Shown here piece by piece: positions 7,174-15,875 of a DNA stretch of 64,000 nt. How positions within the stretch are numbered: position 1 is the stretch's first letter; the number at the start of each line of letters is the position of its first letter. Source of the stretch: Spirochaetales bacterium (lineage in GTDB: Bacteria > Spirochaetota > Spirochaetia > CADAEX01); contig JACKPD010000006.1 in the NCBI GenBank assembly GCA_024233785.1, positions 57,171 to 121,170 of the forward strand, in the 5' to 3' direction. The notes under the pieces are model-generated. The model ran no database searches, was not told where the DNA came from, and saw only the letters and a list, made by a program, of their open reading frames with translations. The translations under genes and the position numbers were made by a program.

Positions 7174-8805
7174 TCAGCCCTGGAAATCACCAGGACCTGT
7201 AGTATTCATTGATCTCAGGAACGCCTCATTGTTCTTTGTTTTTCGCATTTTGTCAATCAACAATTCAATAATTTCAACATCCTCCATGGGATTGATGACC
7301 TTTCTGAGTATCCACATTTTATTCATTTCTTCTTCTGTAAGAAGAAGTTCTTCCTTCCTGGTTCCTGACCGCTTGATATTTATGGCAGGATAAAGGCGCC
7401 GGTCTGATATTTTTCTGTCAAGGTTCATTTCCATGTTGCCGGTTCCCTTGAACTCTTCAAATATAACCTCATCCATTCTGCTGCCTGTTTCTATAAGTGC
7501 TGTTGCTACAATAGTAAGGCTCCCGCCGTTCTCAATATTTCTTGCCGCGCCGAAGAACCTTTTCGGTTTATGCAGCGCGTTTGAATCAACACCGCCTGAG
7601 AGAATCTTGCCTGATGTCGGAACAGTCTGGTTGTAAGCCCTGGCAAGTCTTGTAATTGAGTCAAGAAGTATTACAACATCCTTTTTATGCTCAACAAGTC
7701 TTTTAGCTTTTTCAATTACCATTTCGGCGACCTGCACATGGCGTGTTGCCTGTTCATCAAAGGTAGAGGAAATAACCTCTCCCTTTACATTGCGCTTCAT
7801 GTCTGTAACCTCTTCAGGCCGCTCATCGATAAGCAGGACAATGAGGTGTATTTCAGGATGGTTTGCTGTAATTGAATTCGCAATTTTCTGAAGTATTATT
7901 GTTTTTCCTGTCCTCGGCGGGGCGACGATCAGTCCCCTCTGTCCTTTGCCGATCGGGCAGAAAAGGTTTATCATACGGGTTGTAGTATCCCCTGTTTCAA
8001 TTTCCATATTTATCCTTTTGTCAGGATAAAGCGGGGTAAGGTTGTCAAAAGGGACACGTGTCTGGGCAACAGAGGGGTCGTCATAGTTTACCTTCTCAAC
8101 CCGAAGCATTGCAAAAAACCGCTCCCCTTCGCGCGGGGTTCTGATCTGCCCGCCGACAGTATCGCCGGTCCTGAGATTAAAAAGCCGTATCTGCGAAGGA
8201 GAGATATATATATCATCTGAACCTGGAAGATAGCTGTTCTGAGGTGATCTTAGAAAACCATATCCGTCAGGGAGTATTTCAAGAGACCCGTAGGCATGAA
8301 TAATCCCGTTTTTTGCAGTATGCGCCTTAAGAATATTGAAGATCAGTTCCTGTTTGCGCAGACTCCCGATATTATCATGGAAAGCCCCGATCTGAATTGC
8401 GAATTCCCTTAAATCAGGAAGCCCCATTCTGGTGAGATCGTTGATGCTGAGTTTACTTTTGGAATCATCATTTTCACCATTGGTATCGCCGTTCTGGCCT
8501 TTTCCTCTGGTAAGTCTTGAAAATATTGCCGCAGATATATCTTCTTCAGACTGGTCATCAAGAAAAACCGGCGGCTGATTGAAGGACTGATCCTCATCTT
8601 TTGCTTTTACTGTATCAGTTTTTTCTTCTGGTTTTTTGATTTTTTCAGTCTCCTGCGGAATACCATTATCCTTAATAAGCTCAACCCTGATTTTTCTTTT
8701 TCTTATCCTTTTTATATTATCCGCATGGGGAGAGGTACTGGAAGGATTTTCAGATTTTCCTGAAACAGGAGGCTGATCCTCTTTTTTTTCTTCGGAATCC
8801 AACAT
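7174..8805 (-). CDS. rho: Transcription termination factor Rho
   Basis: This 543-residue protein is the hexameric RNA helicase that ends transcription. A charged, low-complexity extension of about 120 residues comes first (two KIRKRK-like basic stretches and acidic segments). The Rho N-terminal helix bundle (NDLTRMGLPDLREFAIQIG) and the cold-shock RNA-binding domain (EILPDGYGFLRSP, then DDIYISPSQIRLFNLRTGD) follow. The ATPase core has Walker A GLIVAPPRTGKT near residues 288-299, Walker B VLLIDERPEEV and the Q/R-loop region SGGVDSNALHKPKRF. The family is usually about 420 residues; the extra length is the N-terminal extension. An AGAGGAG ribosome site precedes the ATG. Confidence 0.97.
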   Translation of the reverse strand: MLDSEEKKEDQPPVSGKSENPSSTSPHADNIKRIRKRKIRVELIKDNGIPQETEKIKKPEEKTDTVKAKDEDQSFNQPPVFLDDQSEEDISAAIFSRLTRGKGQNGDTNGENDDSKSKLSINDLTRMGLPDLREFAIQIGAFHDNIGSLRKQELIFNILKAHTAKNGIIHAYGSLEILPDGYGFLRSPQNSYLPGSDDIYISPSQIRLFNLRTGDTVGGQIRTPREGERFFAMLRVEKVNYDDPSVAQTRVPFDNLTPLYPDKRINMEIETGDTTTRMINLFCPIGKGQRGLIVAPPRTGKTIILQKIANSITANHPEIHLIVLLIDERPEEVTDMKRNVKGEVISSTFDEQATRHVQVAEMVIEKAKRLVEHKKDVVILLDSITRLARAYNQTVPTSGKILSGGVDSNALHKPKRFFGAARNIENGGSLTIVATALIETGSRMDEVIFEEFKGTGNMEMNLDRKISDRRLYPAINIKRSGTRKEELLLTEEEMNKMWILRKVINPMEDVEIIELLIDKMRKTKNNEAFLRSMNTTGPGDFQG

Positions 8806-8838
8806 GAAAGGGTTTTATCTCCTCTTTTTTATTAGTCT

Positions 8839-8867
8839 TTAATAACGATTGTATGCGGACTTTTCAA
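8839..8867 (-). promoter_or_regulatory. Putative sigma70 promoter of rho-rpmE
   Basis: On the minus strand TTGAAA (8867-8862), 17 bases, then TATTAA (8844-8839), giving a leader of about 25 bases that contains the AGAGGAG ribosome site of rho. Moderate match only. Confidence 0.45.
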
Positions 8868-8952
8868 GCAAACCACAGACTCTCATCAATTTTATATATT
8901 GCTTATTTAATTTTAGCAGGATTAGATATAAGAACTTATTCAGTACAACAAA

Positions 8953-9672
8953 CTAAATATAATATTCAAATATAGTACTGTCAACCCCTGCGTTATTCAA
9001 TAACTTTTTATAGACGATAAGTAATGCTGCCTGGGCAGCCTTTTCCCTTATTTCAGCTCTTGAACCGCTGAACAGAAACCTGAAAGAACTGATTTTTTCA
9101 TTTTTAATACCAATCCAGACAGTCCCCGCGGGTTTTTCAAAACTTCCCCCGTCCGGCCCTGCTATCCCTGAAACTGACACACATATTCCTGTTCCTGATC
9201 TCTCAAGGCCCATTTCTGCCATACTCTCAACAGTTTCCCTTGATACCGCGCCGTATTTTTCTATAATGCCGGCAGGGACCCCCAAAGCAGTTTTTGCGCT
9301 GTTATCATAGGTTATAAAGCCCCCCCAGAACCACATGGAACTCCCGGGTTTATCCGTAACCATTTTCCCGATAAGCCCGCCTGTGCACGATTCAACGACA
9401 GAAAGTTTTAACCCTTTTTCCAGCAGTACCCCTGCGGCAAGATCTGCTACAGGACATTCAAAATCCGGCGCAGAAAAAAACATAAGATCTTTCGGCAGTG
9501 TATCAAGGAATTCATTTATTGTTTCTTTTTTTCCGGAAACAAGCTTCAATACAACACCGAATTCATCTGTCAGAATGCTGTAATCAAGCTGTGGAGTTTT
9601 TTGTTCATCGCATATTTTTCTAAGGTGAACGGGGGAAATTATAAAGAATCTTATTTTTTTAAAAACAGCCAT
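8953..9672 (-). CDS. CinA/PncC-family nicotinamide-nucleotide amidase
   Basis: Residues about 80-235 form the CinA C-terminal domain, which deamidates nicotinamide mononucleotide in NAD recycling: LKLSVVESCTGGLIGKMVT, FWGGFITYDNSAKTALGVP, VSGIAGPDGGSFEKPAGTVW. The catalytic Ser/Thr-rich ESCTGG segment is intact. An extra N-terminal 75 residues (ILTDEFGVVLKLVSGKKET) do not match the MoaB-like domain of full CinA and may be a remnant of its middle domain. The start overlaps the bactofilin stop as TGATG, so the two are translationally coupled. Confidence 0.88.
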   Translation of the reverse strand: MAVFKKIRFFIISPVHLRKICDEQKTPQLDYSILTDEFGVVLKLVSGKKETINEFLDTLPKDLMFFSAPDFECPVADLAAGVLLEKGLKLSVVESCTGGLIGKMVTDKPGSSMWFWGGFITYDNSAKTALGVPAGIIEKYGAVSRETVESMAEMGLERSGTGICVSVSGIAGPDGGSFEKPAGTVWIGIKNEKISSFRFLFSGSRAEIREKAAQAALLIVYKKLLNNAGVDSTIFEYYI

Positions 9673-10085
9673 CAGACAGTTTTAACTGTTTCCTTAAGTG
9701 ACTGAACTCCGGTGGAGAAAATATCAACTTCGCTCTCCCCTTTGATCATTTCACATTTCCCTTCAAAAACAACTCCGTCCGCAATTCTCAGTTTCGAAGT
9801 ACGAATATTTCCGTATACCTGGCCTGTAGTAAGCATTTCAAGCCTGTCTGAAGCTTCAATATTTCCGCGGACTATACCGCCTACAACCACAGCACGTACC
9901 TTGATATCTGCTTTTACAACAGCCCCGTCTTCTATATAGAGAAAACCGGTCGACTCAATATCTCCCTCGAATTTACCATCAATTTTAAGAGACTCAGAAA
10001 ACTTCATTGTACCCTTGAAGACTGTTTCCTTTCCCAGTGTTGTACTGATTTTTTCAATACTTTTAATATCGTTGCTCTTTGCCAT
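9672..10085 (-). CDS. Bactofilin (first copy)
   Basis: A 137-residue bactofilin, a beta-helical cytoskeletal protein that polymerises without nucleotide under the membrane. The repeated short beta turns GKFEGDIESTGFLYI, ADIKVRAVVVGGIVRG and GQVYGNIRTSKLRIADG are diagnostic, flanked by short polar tails. I chose ATG 10085; an in-frame GTG one codon upstream is equally possible. It is in an operon with a response regulator, a TPR peptide and the PncC gene. A second bactofilin lies at 15306-15842. Confidence 0.92.
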   Translation of the reverse strand: MAKSNDIKSIEKISTTLGKETVFKGTMKFSESLKIDGKFEGDIESTGFLYIEDGAVVKADIKVRAVVVGGIVRGNIEASDRLEMLTTGQVYGNIRTSKLRIADGVVFEGKCEMIKGESEVDIFSTGVQSLKETVKTV

Positions 10086-10100
10086 CACATTACCTGCTTT

Positions 10101-10322
10101 TTACTTGGTTGTCATTACATAAACACCATCCCAGTCTTCGGGCGGCGGATTATCAATATAATAGGTGCATCTCTCAAGGTATACTTTTGAAGGCCCGTCA
10201 TCGGGACAGACTTCAAGCGCTTTTTTAAAATAGTTTATTGCTTCACTGAACTGCATCAATTTATAGGATTTTCTTCCCTCTGCAAAAAGCTCAACAGCTC
10301 TGAGTTTTTCTTCGGTAACCAT
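10101..10322 (-). CDS. Small TPR protein resembling the tail of class III adenylate cyclases
   Basis: The 73-residue product has one TPR-like helix pair (AEGRKSYKLMQFSEAINYFKKA, i.e. residues about 14-35), then VCPDDGPSKVYLERCTYY and the ending PPPEDWDGVYVMTTK. As I know the family, this ending is characteristic of the C-terminus of many CHASE2/TPR adenylate cyclases. Here it stands alone with no cyclase domain. Its ATG overlaps the stop of the response regulator by one base (TAATG). It may be a detached regulatory domain; its function is unknown. Confidence 0.72.
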   Translation of the reverse strand: MVTEEKLRAVELFAEGRKSYKLMQFSEAINYFKKALEVCPDDGPSKVYLERCTYYIDNPPPEDWDGVYVMTTK

Positions 10323-11050
10323 TATCTGCCTCCTGCAGCTTTCATTTTGCTGCGTATGTCTCTGTATTTCTCTTCAAGGTCGGACAGGTCAAGAGAATGG
10401 TCGCTGATTTCATTTTCCGCTTTTTTTATCTCCGTTATCTGAGCTGAGAGACTCTCTAGTGCGGCCATTATTCTGTTTGTGTTTTCGGCTATCAGGTTTA
10501 CAAATGTATTTTTGTCAATACATTCAATATTACTGAAATCTGATATCGCTGATTTAAGGTTTCCTACAGGAGTTTTCAAATGATCGGAAAGAAATATAAA
10601 AGTATTGCTTAAAGATTTAATAACAGCTACAGCTTCTTCATGCTGGGCCCGTTTGTACATTGTCTCACGGTTTCTGAGCGCTGCCTTTATTCTGGCATAC
10701 ACAACCGCGAAACTGAACGGCTTTCTTATGTAGTCATCGACTCCGAGATTAAATCCCTCAACAACAGCCTCAGGATCAGCCATTTCCGACAGCATGATTA
10801 TTGGGATATCGCTGAAGCGGGAATATTCTTCATCAGTCTTTAAAGTTCTGGTAATCTGCCATCCGGTTATCACGGGAAGCATATCATCAATTATAATAAT
10901 ATCAGGTTTATTTTTTCTAATAAGTTCAAAGACTGCTTCGCCATCTTCTGCTTTATCTACAATAAAACCCAGGTTGCCGAGCATTATGTCAAAAAATTCC
11001 CGGTTAACATTTTCATCGTCTGCAATAAGTACTCTTCTTTTTTTGTCCAT
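10322..11050 (-). CDS. Response regulator with degenerate histidine-kinase dimerisation helix
   Basis: Residues 5-125 are a CheY-like receiver with acidic pair Asp11-Asp12, phospho-acceptor Asp55 (IIIIDDMLP), a Ser in the MLSE segment and Lys near 109 (IRKPFS). The remaining 115 residues are helical; SDHLKTPVGNLKSAISDF resembles the H-box of a HisKA helix, but the His is displaced by one and no ATPase domain follows. A C-terminal coiled coil ends the protein. There is no DNA-binding domain, so output is probably by protein contact. No kinase gene is adjacent. Confidence 0.85.
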   Translation of the reverse strand: MDKKRRVLIADDENVNREFFDIMLGNLGFIVDKAEDGEAVFELIRKNKPDIIIIDDMLPVITGWQITRTLKTDEEYSRFSDIPIIMLSEMADPEAVVEGFNLGVDDYIRKPFSFAVVYARIKAALRNRETMYKRAQHEEAVAVIKSLSNTFIFLSDHLKTPVGNLKSAISDFSNIECIDKNTFVNLIAENTNRIMAALESLSAQITEIKKAENEISDHSLDLSDLEEKYRDIRSKMKAAGGR

Positions 11051-11081
11051 CTACCCAACCTGTGATAATTTCATGTTTATT

Positions 11082-11100
11082 ATATCATAATTCATGATAT
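11082..11100. repeat. Inverted repeat upstream of the response regulator
   Basis: Arms ATATCAT and ATGATAT with a 5-base centre, 32 bases before the response regulator start. It may be an operator, or chance in an AT-rich spacer. Confidence 0.3.
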
Positions 11101-11165
11101 TTTCCTATAATTGGAGAGAGTTGTCAATCAGATAATAAGTTGGCACGATCTGTCTGCAATATAAT

Positions 11166-12827
11166 TCAATCTCTTCCGCTTATCAGATGCTTCTGCAATA
11201 ACAGAACCCCCCCCAGAACAATCAGCATCAGGGAGATAATTACAGATGCGGCACCGAACCAGTCGCCGGCCTTTGTATAAATTGTCCAGTTTCCTTTATA
11301 TAGCGGTACAAGCCCTGTAAGCCATGATTCCTCAAAAGGATCTATTCTGCTTATTATTCGGCCGTTAGGGTCTATTATGCAGGTTATACCGCCGTTTGTA
11401 CTCCTGACCACGCTTCTGCGGTTTTCCGCGGCCCTGAAAACAGCGTGCATCATGTGCTGGACCTCGGCGGGGACAGAACCTGACCAGGAGTCATTTGTAA
11501 TATTTACAATTACATCAGCGCCGCGTCTGACAAATTCCCTCGAAATATAGCCGAAAGTATCTTCAAAACATATCGGTGTCGAAAATTTAACTCTGCCTGA
11601 TTCAAAAACTGTATATTCTTTCCCCTTCTCCCAGAAATGGGTATCGCTTTTTTCAAGAAGGTCATATAACCATGGAAGCTGTTTTTTATAGGGAAAATGC
11701 TCGGTAAAAGGGACAAGGTGCATTTTCCTGTAAATATCTTTTACTTCCCCGTTTTCATAGAAAATGGCTGCGTTATAGTCTACCCGGCGGCTTTGCATGT
11801 TCTCATCTGTAATAAGCCTTCCTTCATCATTCCCGACCAGATAGGGGATTGTTTCACCGGCAAGAAAATCCTTAAGTTCTTTTACAAGACCGTAAACATC
11901 CGGGTCTGTCCTGTACTTTGAATGCCACTCAATCGCGGGAACAAAAGAAGTTTCAGACCAGATTATAATCTCGGGGTTGTCTTCTTTTGCCAGGGTACTC
12001 AGCTTTTTAAGACGGTAAAGAGATTCCTTATATGTTTCGAATCCTCCCTGCCAGGGGTCAATATTCTGCTGAATCAGGGAGACTTTCCAGGTATCCAGTC
12101 CTTTGAGTTCTGTTTTACTTGCCATACCCCATACGAGAGCCAATCCCATAAGAACAAAATATGTTAAAACTGCCTTTTTCCCTGAATAGAAGGCCCGGCT
12201 GATGGCTGATGCGGAGTGCTTCAGCATCTGCTTAAAATTCCCGGTATCTGTTCCGGTAAAAACATCTTTCAGGGCATAACCAAGAAACGCGGAGGGGAAA
12301 ATTACCAGAAAGGATACACCCCAGACGCCAGTCAACGAAGAGAGCCTTACAAGGGGAGGGAAAAGGTATTGAGTATACCCCATTACTCCATATGAATATC
12401 CTAAAAAACCCTTTGTTCTCAGGTATTCATAACCTGTCCATATAACAGTATTTACAACAAAGCTGTAGCGTGGAAACAGTGTATTTGAGAGCTTAAGAAA
12501 GGGAAAAAGTATCAGATAATATGCGGCATATAAAAGAGGGACAATAAATATAGTAAGCGGATGAAAGCTTGAAAGCCAGTAATTGAAGACAGCATAGGAT
12601 ATCAGCCCCAGAAAAAGGCCGTAAAACGGTGCCCTTTTCCAGCTCATCCTGTATGTTACAATAAATGCGGGAAAAAGTGATATCCAGGAAAGAAGCGGAA
12701 ATCCGCTTGTATTTATAAATGACGGGAATGAGAGTGAAAATAAAATCGCTGACAGCGCCAGCAGCCCTGTATTTCCTGTTAAAAACAAGGTCAGGCCGGG
12801 GTTTTTATTCCCTGATCGGCCAGACAC
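11166..12827 (-). CDS. lnt: Apolipoprotein N-acyltransferase
   Basis: This 553-residue inner-membrane enzyme adds the third acyl chain to diacylated lipoproteins, which marks a diderm lipoprotein pathway. About six hydrophobic segments span residues 12-230, and the nitrilase-like periplasmic domain carries the catalytic triad: Glu in IIWSETSFVP (about 290), Lys in RKMHLVPF (about 367) and Cys in PICFEDTF (about 420). A final membrane helix ends the chain. The GTG start overlaps the end of the HU gene by 23 bases; no better start exists before the first helix. Confidence 0.95.
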   Translation of the reverse strand: MSGRSGNKNPGLTLFLTGNTGLLALSAILFSLSFPSFINTSGFPLLSWISLFPAFIVTYRMSWKRAPFYGLFLGLISYAVFNYWLSSFHPLTIFIVPLLYAAYYLILFPFLKLSNTLFPRYSFVVNTVIWTGYEYLRTKGFLGYSYGVMGYTQYLFPPLVRLSSLTGVWGVSFLVIFPSAFLGYALKDVFTGTDTGNFKQMLKHSASAISRAFYSGKKAVLTYFVLMGLALVWGMASKTELKGLDTWKVSLIQQNIDPWQGGFETYKESLYRLKKLSTLAKEDNPEIIIWSETSFVPAIEWHSKYRTDPDVYGLVKELKDFLAGETIPYLVGNDEGRLITDENMQSRRVDYNAAIFYENGEVKDIYRKMHLVPFTEHFPYKKQLPWLYDLLEKSDTHFWEKGKEYTVFESGRVKFSTPICFEDTFGYISREFVRRGADVIVNITNDSWSGSVPAEVQHMMHAVFRAAENRRSVVRSTNGGITCIIDPNGRIISRIDPFEESWLTGLVPLYKGNWTIYTKAGDWFGAASVIISLMLIVLGGVLLLQKHLISGRD

Positions 12828-13107
12828 TGCTCTTCAGTTCCTTTCCAGGGCGGAAAACTGCAACACCGTGTGTATTTACTGCTACAATTTCACCGGTTTT
12901 TGGATTATGAGCTTTTTCTCTGCCTTTTCTCGTTCTTATCTCAAACGTTCCAAAACCTCTGAGTTCAACAACTTTATCCTCAGTCAAAGCATTTTTAACT
13001 TCTTCAAAAATATTATCCATAATCATGTGAATATCTTTTTTGTTAAAGCCTGTCTGCTCATAGATTTTTTCAATAATTTCAGCTTTTGTCAGTTTGTCGA
13101 CGCTCAC
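12805..13107 (-). CDS. HU/IHF-family DNA-binding protein
   Basis: A 100-residue histone-like protein that bends and compacts DNA as a dimer. It shows LTKAEIIEKIYEQTG, the core VVELRGFGTFEIRTRKGR and the arm segment AHNPKTGEIVAVNTHGVAVF with the intercalating-proline position (NPKTGE) and ending FRPGKELK. The start is GTG at 13107 behind GGAAA. It lies between rpsT and lnt, an order I associate with spirochaetes. Confidence 0.95.
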   Translation of the reverse strand: MSVDKLTKAEIIEKIYEQTGFNKKDIHMIMDNIFEEVKNALTEDKVVELRGFGTFEIRTRKGREKAHNPKTGEIVAVNTHGVAVFRPGKELKSSVWPIRE

Positions 13108-13186
13108 TTTCCTTACCTATTAATGAATAGTGTATTATACAATACAGGATTTCGCTGCTTATTTAAGATTGAGAATAATCTCCTGA

Positions 13187-13462
13187 CTATGAATTCTGGC
13201 TGTTCAGTCTGTTAAGCATTTTTGCAAGTCTTGATTTTTTTCTTGCAACTGTATTTTTATGGAAAATACCCTTTCCGGCAGCAGTATCAATTTTTTTAAC
13301 TACAAGCCTGAATGCTTTCTCTGCCTCATCCTGTTTGCTTGCGCTTACTGCAGTTGTGAAATTTTTAATAGTTGTTCTTACTTCACCAACAGCCATTCTA
13401 TTTCTAAGCCTTCTTTTGAGACTCTGTCTATGCCTTTTTGCCGCAGATCCTTTTTCTGCCAA
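13187..13462 (-). CDS. rpsT: Ribosomal protein bS20
   Basis: A 91-residue, very basic bS20 of the 30S subunit: SAAKRHRQSLKRRLRNRM, VRTTIKNFTTAV, GIFHKNTVARKKSRLAKM. The initiation codon is TTG at 13462 behind an AGGGG site. Escherichia coli rpsT also starts with UUG and uses it for autoregulation, so the weak start may serve the same end here. It follows the zinc-ribbon gene by 79 bases. Confidence 0.96.
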   Translation of the reverse strand: MAEKGSAAKRHRQSLKRRLRNRMAVGEVRTTIKNFTTAVSASKQDEAEKAFRLVVKKIDTAAGKGIFHKNTVARKKSRLAKMLNRLNSQNS

Positions 13463-13541
13463 TGGAATACCCCTTATTTATGTTTGATTTTTGAAAATAA
13501 CAAATAAAAAACCTATAGTCAATAGATCGAAAAGACTCTCT

Positions 13542-13712
13542 CTATTTGAATTCACTTGGTCTTCTTTCCTGTCTCTTGCATTTATCACACTCAGCATAAT
13601 TCTTCTTTTTTCCTGCTGAAAAGACAGTCTTCATCTTTACTTCTCCTCCGCAAGGACATAAGAATTTATGAGTTGAAGACGCTGTTCTGGCATTCTTACT
13701 TACCTGTCCCAT
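13542..13712 (-). CDS. Small basic zinc-ribbon protein upstream of rpsT
   Basis: A 56-codon frame begins at the ATG at 13712 with a perfect GGAGG site 6 bases upstream and ends at TAG 13542. The product starts MGQVSKNARTASST and contains LCPCGGEV and, about 20 residues later, YAECDKCKRQ. These four cysteines can form a zinc ribbon, and the rest is strongly basic. It has its own near-consensus promoter and leads the rpsT-HU-lnt run, so a nucleic-acid or ribosome-associated role is plausible. I cannot name the family. Confidence 0.75.
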   Translation of the reverse strand: MGQVSKNARTASSTHKFLCPCGGEVKMKTVFSAGKKKNYAECDKCKRQERRPSEFK

Positions 13713-13765
13713 TTTATTCCTCCAAATTAATATAGAAAAAGGGAGCCCCTATCTATTCCTGAATG

Positions 13766-13794
13766 AATATAATAACATCACGTGCCGGTGTCAA
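13766..13794 (-). promoter_or_regulatory. Near-consensus sigma70 promoter of the zinc-ribbon/rpsT/HU/lnt run
   Basis: On the minus strand TTGACA (13794-13789), 17-base spacer, TATATT (13771-13766). It gives a leader of about 45 bases before the zinc-ribbon ATG at 13712. Confidence 0.65.
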
Positions 13795-13806
13795 GTGCGC
13801 CCGGGT

Positions 13807-14745
13807 TCATCCTTCATTAAAACGCCAACCCGACCGTTTTTGGTCGTATTCGAACCGGGAAAGCGGCGCGCTTAGCGAAACTCCTTCGGGACCCTCAAGC
13901 TTAATCATTTTCGTAAGTAAATTTATCTCTGAAACCCTGTAGTATTTATCACTTGAATAAACCCTCATCCCCTCGGAAGGGTATTTTTTCCTTTCGGACT
14001 GATAAAAATCATATTCATAGGAAAGACAGCACAGGAGACGCCCGCACGGGCCTGATATCTTCATTGAGTTCAGCGAAAGATTCTGATCCTTAGCCATTTT
14101 TATTGACACCGGATTCAGCTTGTCTGTAAGGCCGTGACAGCAGAAATCCCGTCCGCATACTCCAAGACCTCCGATTACCCGCGATTCATCCCTTACACCG
14201 ATCTGGCGGAGTTCAATCCTCATTCTGAAGACTGAAACAAGGTCCTTTACAAGTTCCCTGAAATCCACCCTCGCGTCGGCAGTAAAAAAGAACAGAACTT
14301 TGGGCTCTTCAAGGAGATAATGGGCTGATACAAGTTTCATATCAAGCTTATGATTGGATATTTTTTCCCTGCATATCCGCAGCGCTTCACGCGTTTTCTC
14401 AAGGTTGTGCTCATGTTTTTCAATATCTTCCGGAGTTGCTTTCCTGAGTATTGACTGAACTGCTCTTATCCCCGCGATTTTCTCTTTTTCTGACCGCAGG
14501 AGATAGCTGCCGAGTATCATGGCAAGGTCTTTACCGTATTTCCCGGTAGCAACAACTATATCCCTGTGATTTACCTCCATTCCCTGTGGATATTCACAAA
14601 ACTCTGTTTCGTTTGAGTGGAGGAATTTTATTTTTATAAGCTTTTCCGGAAGGTCTGGAATATCCAGCCCCTCTCCATGGTCATCAACTATATCTTCTTT
14701 AAAAATATCTTCATCAATTATATCTTCATCAAGTTTTTTCATCAT
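13807..14745 (-). CDS. PSP1-domain protein (YaaT/RicT-like)
   Basis: The 312-residue product has an acidic N-terminus (about 30 residues) and then the PSP1 domain with its cysteine pattern: GGLGVCGRDFCCHG near 195-210 and GPCGRLLCCLSYEYDFY near 233-250. In Bacillus subtilis the homologue RicT (YaaT) carries such cysteines as iron-sulfur ligands in the RicAFT complex affecting RNA processing and phosphorelay. No RicA or RicF partner is visible here. Its ATG overlaps the upstream DUF327 stop by one base, the same pairing (yaaR-yaaT region) seen in Firmicutes. Confidence 0.87.
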   Translation of the reverse strand: MMKKLDEDIIDEDIFKEDIVDDHGEGLDIPDLPEKLIKIKFLHSNETEFCEYPQGMEVNHRDIVVATGKYGKDLAMILGSYLLRSEKEKIAGIRAVQSILRKATPEDIEKHEHNLEKTREALRICREKISNHKLDMKLVSAHYLLEEPKVLFFFTADARVDFRELVKDLVSVFRMRIELRQIGVRDESRVIGGLGVCGRDFCCHGLTDKLNPVSIKMAKDQNLSLNSMKISGPCGRLLCCLSYEYDFYQSERKKYPSEGMRVYSSDKYYRVSEINLLTKMIKLEGPEGVSLSAPLSRFEYDQKRSGWRFNEG

Positions 14746-15254
14746 TACCTCATTAAATCAACAAGCAGCCCTTCAATCTCTTCGATTTTTTTCAGGATTG
14801 TAAGCTGGCTCCTCTGATTCTGCAGAATATGAAAAGCCAGTTTCTCAAGCTGCTGGTCAACTATTTTTATCTTTGTCCATCTTTTTTCATCAATTACCGG
14901 CATACCGTTTTTCATATATTTCCGGCTTTGTACATCAGATTCCATATTATATGCATTTTTTACAATATAGCCAATAAATCTTCTGACAGATTCCTTATAT
15001 TCTTTAATATTCGAAATAAACGGTTTGTCAATAAGCTTTTCACCGGCAGAATGGACATCATCAAGCAGTTCTTCAAGAGACACCCCCTCATCAACCACTG
15101 ATGAAAGATAAAATGAAAAATCCTGTTCCGATGCCTCTTCAGCTTCCGTTACACCAAAAAGGCCGGAAGGGCTGCTCTTATGTTTTTTATCTACTTTTTT
15201 ATCTTTTCCGCTTTTGAGAGGAATATTACTGCCTGTAAAATCTATTCTTTCCAT
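14745..15254 (-). CDS. DUF327 (YaaR-like) protein
   Basis: A 169-residue helical protein of the YaaR/DUF327 family. After a lysine-rich stretch (SGKDKKVDKKHKSS) come SFYLSSVVDEGVSLEELLD, HSAGEKLIDKPF and YKESVRRFIGYIVKNAYN, the conserved core. The function is not established. The frame extends to a TTG at 15287, but I prefer the ATG at 15254 (MERIDFTGS), although its ribosome site is weak. It sits between a bactofilin and the PSP1 gene with tight spacing, so it is co-expressed with the cell-shape genes. Confidence 0.8.
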   Translation of the reverse strand: MERIDFTGSNIPLKSGKDKKVDKKHKSSPSGLFGVTEAEEASEQDFSFYLSSVVDEGVSLEELLDDVHSAGEKLIDKPFISNIKEYKESVRRFIGYIVKNAYNMESDVQSRKYMKNGMPVIDEKRWTKIKIVDQQLEKLAFHILQNQRSQLTILKKIEEIEGLLVDLMR

Positions 15255-15305
15255 TAGAAAACAGGTTCCCGGTATTGCAGAAAACAAATTCTGCCGCGGG
15301 TGGTT

Positions 15306-15842
15306 TTATACAACAATTCTGGAGGCATTATTATGCAGTCTGTCTGGATTTTCCTGCTGCGAAGAAGCTTCTTCTTCATCCGGAGATCCTTCCATGCTGC
15401 CGTATTCAGGAGCAGAAGCAGCCTGTGAATTGTCCTGCAGGGAAGTTCCTGATTCAGTTACTACTTTACCTTGTGTCTTATCATTCTTTTTATCATAATT
15501 ACTGGTAATTGTGCAGTTCCCGCTCAAAATCACCCCTTCCTCAACAATAAGCCGGGGAGAAAAAATGTTGCCGAGTATTATTCCGGAAGAGAGGACAATT
15601 ACCTTTTCAGATGAATATATATCTCCGCGGACAGCCCCGCCTATTACTACCGTACTGGCTTTAATTGTACACTGGGCCCTGCCGTTTTTTCCAACAAGGA
15701 CCTTACCGCTTGTGCTTATTGATCCAGTAAAATCCCCATCTATTCTTAAAAGTCCGTTTAAATCAAGTTCACCATTGAACCTGGTCCCTTCACCAACAAT
15801 CGAGTTGACGAAAGCCCCATCTTCAACAAAACTATTACTCAT
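15306..15842 (-). CDS. Bactofilin (second copy)
   Basis: A 178-residue bactofilin. The beta-helical core (residues about 15-110) contains LNGLLRIDGDFTGSISTSG, AQCTIKASTVVIGGAVRGD and LGNIFSPRLIVEEGVILSG. The C-terminal 65 residues are a disordered Gln/Ser/Glu-rich tail absent from the first copy. It lies 33 bases after an M23 peptidase, and such bactofilin/LytM pairs are known to localise peptidoglycan cleavage in curved and helical bacteria. That makes a cell-shape role the likely one here. Confidence 0.92.
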   Translation of the reverse strand: MSNSFVEDGAFVNSIVGEGTRFNGELDLNGLLRIDGDFTGSISTSGKVLVGKNGRAQCTIKASTVVIGGAVRGDIYSSEKVIVLSSGIILGNIFSPRLIVEEGVILSGNCTITSNYDKKNDKTQGKVVTESGTSLQDNSQAASAPEYGSMEGSPDEEEASSQQENPDRLHNNASRIVV

Positions 15843-15875
15843 TACTTATCCTGCCCTTTCCAGCCAAATCAAAAA

